Both the position numbers and the translations under genes were made by a program. A stretch of DNA of 7,531 nucleotides, from NCBI GenBank assembly GCA_027021325.1, contig JALUUN010000512.1, positions 1 to 7,531 on the forward strand, in the 5' to 3' direction. This DNA comes from Planctomycetota bacterium. GTDB lineage: Bacteria > Planctomycetota > UBA1135. Under the pieces are notes generated by a model. It was not told the origin of the DNA, made no database searches, and saw nothing but the letters and a program-made list of their open reading frames with translations. Positions 1-5,627 of this stretch are shown here, piece after piece; within the stretch, counting starts at the first letter, position 1; each line of letters starts with the position of its first letter.

Positions 1-46
1 GGCCCGCGTCCTCCTGAATCTCTACGAGGTGTATCTGCGGCCATGA
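1..46 (+). CDS. 3' end of upstream gene, probably DUF1549/DUF1553 (planctomycete cytochrome-c-type) protein
   Basis: Only the last 14 codons and the stop are visible. The frame starting at base 2 reads A-R-V-L-L-N-L-Y-E-V-Y-L-R-P and ends at TGA 44-46. The string 'VLLNLYEVYL' resembles the usual end of DUF1553 proteins ('ALLNSNEFLYV'-like), and those genes normally sit directly before a DUF1501 gene. Its stop overlaps the next start as ATGA (43-46), which implies translational coupling and one transcript. The identification rests on a short tail plus gene context, so it is tentative; the sequence to the left of the window would settle it. Confidence 0.55.
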   Translation, partial: ARVLLNLYEVYLRP

Positions 47-1482
47 CCGGCCTGCCGCCCCGAAGCAGCCGCCGCCTCTTCCTGGGCCGAGCCAGCCTGG
101 GCCTCGGCAGCCTCGCCCTGGCCGAGCTCCTGGGCCTGCGCGCGGCCCCGGCCCGCGGCCCCTCCCAGGAGCCCGGCCTGCCCCCGGGCATTCCCGGCCT
201 GCCCCACCATCCGCCGAAGGTGAAGCGGGTGATCTTCCTGTGCATGGCGGGTGGGCCGTCGCAGCTGGAGACCTTCGACTGGAAGCCGAAGCTGGCCGAG
301 CTCGACGGCCGGCCCATGCCCGAGTCCGTCACCCGGGGCCAGCCCATCGCCCAGCTCCAGGGTCAGGAGCTGAAGATCCTGGGCCCGCGCTTCCCCTTCC
401 GCCGGCACGGGGAGAGCGGCCAGGAGATCAGCGACATCCTGCCCTGGACAGCCCGGCTGGCGGACCGGATCTGCATTCTCCGCGGCATGCAGACCGAGCA
501 GATCAACCACGACCCGGCTCACACCTTCCTGAGCACGGGGACGGCGATCTCCGGCCGGCCGAGCATGGGCTCCTGGGTGACCTGGGGGCTGGGCAGCGAG
601 AGCGCCGACCTCCCCGGCTTCGTGGTCCTGACCTCGGTCGGCGGGCGCGATCCGCAGCCGATCAACGGCCGCCAGTGGCACAACGGCTTTCTCCCCGCCC
701 GCTACCAGGGCGTGCCCTTCCACAGCCACGGCGACCCGGTGCACTACGTGCGCTCGCCCGCCGGCCTGAGTGGAGAGCAGCAGGCCGACACCGTCGCCAC
801 GGTCCAGGCCCTGGACCGGATGCGCCTGGAAGAGGATCCCGATCCAGAGCTTGAAGCACGGATCGCCCAGTACGAACTTGCCTTCCGGATGCAGACCAGC
901 ATCCCCGAGCTCATGGACTTCTCCGGCGAGCCCGCCGAGGTCCTGGAACGCTACGGCACCCAGGGGGCGGACGGCAGTTTCGCGGCGAACTGTCTCCTGG
1001 CCCGGCGCCTGGCAGAGCGCGGCGTCCGCTTCATCCAGCTCTACCACCGCGGCTGGGACCATCACGGCGATCTGGTCCGCTACATGAAGACCTGCTGCGG
1101 GCTGACGGACCGGCCCACCTGGGCCCTGGTCACCGACCTGGAGCGCCTCGGGATGCTGGACGAGACTCTGGTCGTCTGGGGCGGCGAGTTCGGGCGCACC
1201 CCCATGTTCCAGGGCAAGGGCGAGGACCCCGGACGCGACCACCACATCCGCGGCTACTCGATGTGGCTCTGCGGCGGCGGCGTCCAGGGCGGCCGGACCT
1301 GGGGCGCCACCGACGAACTGGGCTACTACGCCGTGGAGGGCGCGACCCACGTCCACGACCTCCAGGCGACGATCCTGCACCTGCTGGGCCTCGACCACGA
1401 GCGCCTGAGCTTCCGCTTCCGGGGCCGGGACTTCCGCCTCACGGACGTCGGCGGGCGGGTGATCCGCGAGATCCTGGCCTGA
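43..1482 (+). CDS. DUF1501 family protein with Tat signal
   Basis: Complete 479-residue DUF1501 protein, a family of the alkaline phosphatase/sulfatase fold superfamily that is greatly expanded in Planctomycetota and relatives. Its biochemical role is not established. An N-terminal Tat signal is visible: S-R-R-L-F-L-G around residues 9-15, then a hydrophobic stretch to about residue 30, predicting export in folded form. Family landmarks run in order: F-L-C-M-A-G-G-P-S-Q (65-74), N-H-D-P-A-H (155-160), G-R-P-S-M-G-S-W-V-T (171-180), G-W-D-H-H (337-341), G-G-E-F-G-R-T-P (380-387), G-R-D-H-H (397-401), and the closing H-V-H-D-L-Q-A-T-I-L-H-L-L-G-L-D-H-E (436-453). The His/Asp clusters are candidate metal ligands by analogy to the superfamily. 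ATG 43 gives the Tat signal at the right distance and overlaps the upstream stop; GAGGTG at 26-31 may serve as a ribosome site. The length is normal and nothing is broken. Confidence 0.93.
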   Translation: MTGLPPRSSRRLFLGRASLGLGSLALAELLGLRAAPARGPSQEPGLPPGIPGLPHHPPKVKRVIFLCMAGGPSQLETFDWKPKLAELDGRPMPESVTRGQPIAQLQGQELKILGPRFPFRRHGESGQEISDILPWTARLADRICILRGMQTEQINHDPAHTFLSTGTAISGRPSMGSWVTWGLGSESADLPGFVVLTSVGGRDPQPINGRQWHNGFLPARYQGVPFHSHGDPVHYVRSPAGLSGEQQADTVATVQALDRMRLEEDPDPELEARIAQYELAFRMQTSIPELMDFSGEPAEVLERYGTQGADGSFAANCLLARRLAERGVRFIQLYHRGWDHHGDLVRYMKTCCGLTDRPTWALVTDLERLGMLDETLVVWGGEFGRTPMFQGKGEDPGRDHHIRGYSMWLCGGGVQGGRTWGATDELGYYAVEGATHVHDLQATILHLLGLDHERLSFRFRGRDFRLTDVGGRVIREILA

Positions 1483-1532
1483 TTCCCAGGATGCCGCATT
1501 CGGCCGGAGCGCCGCCCTCGCCGGATCCGCCC

Positions 1533-1548
1533 GGATGTGCGAGAATCC
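1533..1548 (+). promoter_or_regulatory. Upstream element, copy 1 (GGATG...GAGAATCC), before the small lipoprotein gene
   Basis: GGATGTGCGAGAATCC matches at 13 of 16 positions the element at 1830-1845 before the SOD gene, and sits at a similar distance (29 bases) from the start codon. GAGAAT matches the bacterial -10 consensus TATAAT at 4 of 6 positions. No convincing -35 box is seen. Short arms flank the AATC core (GCG at 1539-1541 with CGC at 1550-1552), so an operator or small hairpin is an alternative. It lies in the 95-bp gap after the DUF1501 stop, which otherwise shows nothing recognisable. Confidence 0.35.
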
Positions 1549-1577
1549 CCGCGCCAGACCCCTTCCGCAACCTCCCC

Positions 1578-1790
1578 ATGCGCGCCCCCCTCCTCTTCAC
1601 GCTCCTCGGCCTGGCCGCCTGCCAGTCCCGCTCCATGGACCCGATCGTCATCGACCCGAACGATCCCTACGCCGCGATCCCCTCGGTCATGGAGGCCTCC
1701 CAGAAGGCCGCCCGCGAGATCACCGAGGAGAACGTGGATCAGGCCTTCGAGGCCATCTTCGAGGAGATCAACCGCGGCCTCGGCGGCTGA
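1578..1790 (+). CDS. Small lipoprotein of unknown function (70 aa)
   Basis: I do not recognise a family. The 70-residue product begins with a short lipoprotein signal: M-R-A-P, a hydrophobic stretch L5-A14, and lipobox L12-A13-A14-C15, predicting lipid attachment at Cys15 and a 56-residue mature peptide. With Gln at +2, the usual Gram-negative sorting rule would place it in the outer membrane. The mature part starts with a D/P/N-rich tether (D-P-I-V-I-D-P-N-D-P-Y) and continues as a probable acidic amphipathic helix (about residues 40-66) ending in G-L-G-G. ATG 1578 is chosen because it starts exactly at the signal peptide; the frame is open further upstream, but those codons are out-of-frame DUF1501 sequence. 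There is no clear Shine-Dalgarno; the leader is C-rich. It lies between DUF1501 and the SOD gene on the same strand, and its role is unknown. Confidence 0.72.
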   Translation: MRAPLLFTLLGLAACQSRSMDPIVIDPNDPYAAIPSVMEASQKAAREITEENVDQAFEAIFEEINRGLGG

Positions 1791-1800
1791 GGGGCAGGAA

Positions 1801-1826
1801 GGGCCCGCGTCCCGGCGGCTGGGCCC
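1801..1826 (+). terminator. Possible hairpin after the small lipoprotein gene
   Basis: GGGCCC at 1801-1806 can pair with GGGCCC at 1821-1826 around a 14-base GC-rich loop, 10 bases after the lipoprotein stop. There is no T-tract, so it is not a canonical intrinsic terminator. GGGCCC is self-complementary and common in GC-rich DNA, so this may be chance. Confidence 0.2.
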
Positions 1827-1829
1827 GTA

Positions 1830-1845
1830 GGATGGCGGAGAATCC
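1830..1845 (+). promoter_or_regulatory. Upstream element, copy 2 (GGATG...GAGAATCC), before the Ni-SOD gene
   Basis: GGATGGCGGAGAATCC is the partner of the element at 1533-1548 and ends 25 bases before the SOD start. Two -10-like readings exist: TAGGAT (1828-1833) and GAGAAT (1838-1843), each 4 of 6 to TATAAT. GGAG (1837-1840) and CTCC (1845-1848) form a small dyad around AATC. A further GCGAATCC lies just before the start codon. It could be a promoter or a regulator site; Ni-SOD genes are often controlled by nickel (Nur) in Streptomyces, but no Nur-like box is evident here. Confidence 0.35.
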
Positions 1846-1870
1846 TCCCACCCCCCTGCGAATCCCTGCC

Positions 1871-2440
1871 ATGAAGACCTGCGCCCTCCTCTGCCCTGCC
1901 CTGGCCCTGGCCGGGGTCTCCCTCGCCGCCACCCTGCCGTCCGCCTCCGGCGCGCCGGCGGTCCCCCCGCCCGCTCCCGCCGTGGCGAGCGTCCTCGTGC
2001 CCGAGGACCACTGCCAGGTCCCCTGTGGCATCTACGGCGACAGGATGCGGATCGACATGCTCATGGAGGACGCCGCCACCATCGAGAAGGGCATGGAGAA
2101 GATCCGCGGTCTCGAGGAGGCGGGCAACGCCAACCCCAATCAGCTGGTGCGCTGGATCATGACCAAGGACCAGCACGCCGCCCACATCCAGGAGATGGTG
2201 GCCTCCTACTGGCTGGCCCAGAGAGTCAAGGCGCCCGCCGGAGAAGAGGGCGTCGAGAAGTACCACCAGCAGCTGACCCTCCTCCACGGGATCACCGTCG
2301 CCGCCATGAAGTGCAAGCAGACGACGGACCCGGCCCACGTAGCCCGCGTCCGCGCTCTCGCCCTCGAGTTCTCCAGGACCTGGTTCAGCAAGGAGGACCT
2401 GGAGCACATTCTCTCCCACCACGGCAGCCAGGGAGGCTGA
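1871..2440 (+). CDS. sodN: Nickel superoxide dismutase precursor (exported)
   Basis: Ni-SOD disproportionates superoxide to O2 and H2O2 at a nickel held by an N-terminal hook. The diagnostic hook H-C-x-x-P-C-G-x-Y is at residues 47-55 (H47-C-Q-V-P-C52-G-I-Y55), followed by the four-helix-bundle sequence typical of the family (for example M-E-D-A-A-T-I-E-K-G-M, residues 65-75, and K-D-Q-H-A-A-H-I-Q-E-M). Nickel is bound in known enzymes by the His1 amine and imidazole, the Cys2 and Cys6 thiolates and the Cys2 amide, here H47, C48 and C52. The 46 residues before the hook look like a Sec signal (hydrophobic L6-A20) plus a Pro/Ala-rich linker (23-43), so the enzyme is probably periplasmic or exported. 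Mature from H47 it would be 143 residues; the Streptomyces enzyme is 117. Position 3 of the hook is Gln rather than the Asp of Streptomyces. No sodX-type maturation protease gene is in the window. ATG 1871 begins the signal peptide; no strong ribosome site is seen. Confidence 0.93.
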   Translation: MKTCALLCPALALAGVSLAATLPSASGAPAVPPPAPAVASVLVPEDHCQVPCGIYGDRMRIDMLMEDAATIEKGMEKIRGLEEAGNANPNQLVRWIMTKDQHAAHIQEMVASYWLAQRVKAPAGEEGVEKYHQQLTLLHGITVAAMKCKQTTDPAHVARVRALALEFSRTWFSKEDLEHILSHHGSQGG

Positions 2441-2441
2441 A

Positions 2442-2458
2442 CCGGCCCGGACGGCCGG
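2442..2458. terminator. Short hairpin between the converging genes
   Basis: CCGGCC (2442-2447) and GGCCGG (2453-2458) form a 6-bp GC stem with a 5-base loop, in the 33-bp space between the SOD stop (2440) and the stop of the molybdoenzyme gene (2474). The position suits a shared bidirectional terminator, but there is no T-run on either strand, so termination here is inferred from placement only. Confidence 0.3.
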
Positions 2459-2473
2459 ACCGGAGCCGCGGGC

Positions 2474-5400
2474 TCAAACCGCGCCCGCGGGCTCCAGACC
2501 GACCCAGGTGTCGTAGAAGGAGGCGCTGGCGCCGACCGGGTCCGTCAGGGAGACGTCCCGCAGAACCGGATCCACGTCCATCACGAGGTTCGGGCAGAGG
2601 CCGCGCCCGCGGCGCCGGTCGCCGCGGACCAGGACCCCGTCCACCTCGACGTCGTTCGAGCCGTAGGCCCAGTGCCCGTAGTGCCAGGAGACCGCCGCCA
2701 CTCCCGGCCGGATGCCCTGGCGCAGCTCGACCCGGCCCGCCACCTCCAGGATCCGGCCGTCGCCGAGTTCCACCCGGCCTTCGGGGTTCGAGGCCGAGAC
2801 CAGGCGCACCCGCTGGCCCTCGTGCAGGCCCAGGCGGTCTGCGTCCTTCGGATGGAGGAGGATCCGGTTCTCCGGGTTCATGGCGATGTTCGTCCAGTAG
2901 TTGCTGATCGTCCGGCTGTGGCCGCCGAAGGGCTCCTTGTAGGTGATCAGCTTCAGCGGGTAGCGGGCCTCCCGCGCCAGAGGCCGGTCCTGGGCGTCGA
3001 ACTGGCCGCGCCAGACCGGGATCCCCGAGAAGAAGGCGCCGCTCATGCTGTTGCGCTGGGTGGCGACCTTCTCGACGAAGACCTCCCACATGCAACCGAT
3101 CTTCTTCTTCATGTAGGGGCCGTCAAAGCTGGTCTCGTAGTCCGCGAAGCGGCCGCCGCGGTTCAGGACGTAGACCACCTTGGGCCATTCCTCGGGGCGC
3201 ACCGCCCGCCGCCACCTCTCCTCGTCGTAGACGCTGGGCGGCAGGTGGCGACGGGCCTCCCGGAAGACCTGCATCTCGCCGGCGTCGGCGTCCGGCACAA
3301 CGTCACCGGCCTTGTCGCCGAAGGCAATGTTGGCGACGGCCTTGAGGAACCAGTCCTCGGGCCGGTCGAAGGAGGTTCCGGGGCCGAAGGCCTCCTTGCC
3401 GAATCCGGGCAGGCCGAGCTTCTTGGCCACCGCGATCAGGAAGGTCTCCAGGCAGACCGGCATGACCTCGCCGTCCACACGGCACTCCTCGGTGAGGGGC
3501 GGCACCGACGGCTGCCGGACCTTGGAGGTCAGGCTCGGCACGTCCGGGGTGACGTGGGGCGTCCCCCAGCGCTCCAGGTAGGTGAGGTCCGGGAGGATGT
3601 AGTCGGCGTACATGCTGGTCTCGCCGATGACGATGTCGCAGGCGATGAACAGCGGCACCTTGTCCGGATCCCGGAGCATGTCGATCTGCGGGCTGCCGGC
3701 CGGGCTCGCCAGGACCGGCGTGCCCTTGTGCAGGAACAGGATCCTGCCCGGGTAGGGGTAGCCCGCGGCCATGGACGGGATCACTTCCTGGTACACGTTC
3801 GAGGAAAACGGGAACCAGGGCCGGCGGGCGGGGTAGCCCTCCTCGCGGAACAAGCTGAAGTCCTCGTAGCGCGCCTTCTCGCGGGTGATCCTGGGTCCGA
3901 AGGCCTTCATCCTGGAGGGGTGCAGGGCCTTGAACTGCCAGACATTCCCCTCCTTCCCGCCGAATTCGTGCCAATGGCTGCCGCCACGGCTCAGGCCGCC
4001 CTTCCAGTCCGGGTTGCCGATCAGCAGGTTCAGGAGGATGACCGCGCAGCCGGTGTAGTAACCGTCGGTGTGCTGCACCGGGCCGCGATACATCTCGACG
4101 CCGGCCTTCTTGCCGTGGCTCGTGAGCTCGCGCGCCACCTCCGCCACCAGCTTCCAGGGAACGCCGGTGATGCGCTCGTACTCTTCGGGCGAGCGCGAGA
4201 AGGCCTCCTCGCGCACGCACCTGAGGGAAGTCTTCGCCTGGCGGCCCTCGTGGGTGTACTCGGCGAAGAGGTCGCCCTCCACCGCAGCCTCGCCGCCCTC
4301 CGGATCCACGGGAACAGGCCTGCCGCCGCGCAGGACGACGTACTGATCCTCCGTGCCGATCCCCAGATCGGCGGCGCGGACCAGGCGCGCCGGCCGGCCG
4401 TCCTCGACCCACACCAGCCAGGAAGCGTTGCTGAAGGTCGGCTCGCCGTCGGCGTCGGCGGCCTTGCGGTTGGCGTTCTCGAGGTAGCGGCGGTCGAAGC
4501 GCTCCTGCTCCAGGATCCAACGGATCATCGCCAGGGCCAGGGCGCCGTCGGCACCAGGCTCGACCGGCAGCCACCAGTCCGCCTTGCCGGCGTCGTTGCT
4601 GAGACGCGGGTCCACCACGGCGACCTTCATCCGCCCTTCCACACGAGCATTGGTCACCTTCTCGGCCATCGGGGTGAGGCCGAAGTTGGCCGTGAAGGCG
4701 CCGGTCCCCCAGAACAGCACGAATTCGGCGTTCAACAGGTCCGGCTTCATGTGGTGCGTCTTCCCGCCACTCATCTCGCCGTAGGCGATGTGGTGGGACT
4801 GCTCGCAGATCGTCGTGTGCTCGAACGCGTTCACCGACCCGAAGCTGTCGTGGGTGAACCACTTCATCAGCTCCTTGCGGCCGTGCTCGATCCGCCCCGC
4901 GTCGAAGACGAAGCCGTTGTTCTTCGGTCCCAGGTCAGGGTGTTGCGGGTCGATGAGGACATCGAGGTGCTCGGCCCACTTCTTCTGGAAGTCCTCGAGG
5001 CTCATCTCGCCTTTGCCGAACTTCGCCGCGTCGGCGGCCATGGCAGCGGCCACCTCACGGTCGCGCAGGGCGTAGACTTCCTCGAAGCCGGGATAGTGGC
5101 GGGCGTCTCCGATCCCGGCGAAGAGCTGACCGCCCCGGACCACCTCCTCGACGAACTGGTCGAAGGGGATGGTCTTCCACTGTCCGGAGCCGCGCGGGCC
5201 GGTGCGCTTCAGCACCTTGCGCAGGCGGTAGGGATCGGCGTAGGTCTGGATGCCGCTCTGGCCCTTGGCGCAGAGCTTGGCGTCGGTCGCCGCCAGGCGC
5301 TCCAGCGAGGAGGCGTAGGGCAGGTGCGGGAGGTAGTTCTGCGGGCTGGCAGGGTTGCCGGCGAGCTTGGCGATCTTCCCGCCCCAGTGCTTGACCTTGA

Positions 5401-5614
5401 CCGGGCAGGCGACATGGCACTGGAGACAGGTCGAGTAGATGACGGCGTCGGGACCGGCGAGCTCGTAGTCGCCGATCTCGGAGGCCGAGACCAGATCCTC
5501 CACGCGGGAGCAGCCGGCCAGGGCCGCAGCGCCTCCCACGAAGGCGGAGAGCCCCAGGAGATCCCGGCGGCTGGCCTCGGATCCGGACTTCCGTTGGTCG
5601 TTGGCGGTCTTCAT
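2474..5614 (-). CDS. Molybdopterin oxidoreductase catalytic subunit, TtrA/SrdA-like
   Basis: This 1046-residue member of the DMSO-reductase superfamily is the terminal reductase of the operon. A Tat signal is clear: A-S-R-R-D-L-L-G-L at residues 14-22, then a hydrophobic segment ending L32-A33-G34-C35, which also reads as a lipobox. The [4Fe-4S] site follows as C63-x2-C66-x3-C70-x44-C115; the long last spacer fits the TtrA/ArrA branch. Around 226-300 lie P-D-L-G-P-K-N-N, G-R-I-E-H-G-R-K-E and T-T-I-C270-E-Q-S-H-H; Cys270 is the best candidate Mo ligand. The C-terminal dinucleotide-binding domain spans about 883-1046 and includes S-W-H-Y-G-H-W-A-Y-G-S-N-D. Length and B-C-A gene order match tetrathionate reductase and Bacillus SrdA; arsenate, thiosulfate and polysulfide reductases are usually shorter. 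ATG 5614 is preferred over an in-frame ATG at 5671 because it places the Tat motif correctly and leaves a 13-base gap after the C subunit. No strong Shine-Dalgarno precedes it, so coupling to the upstream gene is likely. Family certain, substrate not. Confidence 0.9.
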   Translation of the reverse strand: MKTANDQRKSGSEASRRDLLGLSAFVGGAAALAGCSRVEDLVSASEIGDYELAGPDAVIYSTCLQCHVACPVKVKHWGGKIAKLAGNPASPQNYLPHLPYASSLERLAATDAKLCAKGQSGIQTYADPYRLRKVLKRTGPRGSGQWKTIPFDQFVEEVVRGGQLFAGIGDARHYPGFEEVYALRDREVAAAMAADAAKFGKGEMSLEDFQKKWAEHLDVLIDPQHPDLGPKNNGFVFDAGRIEHGRKELMKWFTHDSFGSVNAFEHTTICEQSHHIAYGEMSGGKTHHMKPDLLNAEFVLFWGTGAFTANFGLTPMAEKVTNARVEGRMKVAVVDPRLSNDAGKADWWLPVEPGADGALALAMIRWILEQERFDRRYLENANRKAADADGEPTFSNASWLVWVEDGRPARLVRAADLGIGTEDQYVVLRGGRPVPVDPEGGEAAVEGDLFAEYTHEGRQAKTSLRCVREEAFSRSPEEYERITGVPWKLVAEVARELTSHGKKAGVEMYRGPVQHTDGYYTGCAVILLNLLIGNPDWKGGLSRGGSHWHEFGGKEGNVWQFKALHPSRMKAFGPRITREKARYEDFSLFREEGYPARRPWFPFSSNVYQEVIPSMAAGYPYPGRILFLHKGTPVLASPAGSPQIDMLRDPDKVPLFIACDIVIGETSMYADYILPDLTYLERWGTPHVTPDVPSLTSKVRQPSVPPLTEECRVDGEVMPVCLETFLIAVAKKLGLPGFGKEAFGPGTSFDRPEDWFLKAVANIAFGDKAGDVVPDADAGEMQVFREARRHLPPSVYDEERWRRAVRPEEWPKVVYVLNRGGRFADYETSFDGPYMKKKIGCMWEVFVEKVATQRNSMSGAFFSGIPVWRGQFDAQDRPLAREARYPLKLITYKEPFGGHSRTISNYWTNIAMNPENRILLHPKDADRLGLHEGQRVRLVSASNPEGRVELGDGRILEVAGRVELRQGIRPGVAAVSWHYGHWAYGSNDVEVDGVLVRGDRRRGRGLCPNLVMDVDPVLRDVSLTDPVGASASFYDTWVGLEPAGAV

Positions 5615-5627
5615 GGCGAGAGACGGG

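Noticed and set aside
22..1398. A 458-codon minus-strand frame opposite DUF1501
   Set aside because: The plus-strand frame is a full family match; the opposite frame is a compositional shadow with no recognisable motif.
1535..1870. Upstream in-frame extension of the SOD gene from ATG 1535
   Set aside because: It would read through the lipoprotein gene in another frame with Arg/Pro-rich sequence; ATG 1871 begins a proper signal peptide.
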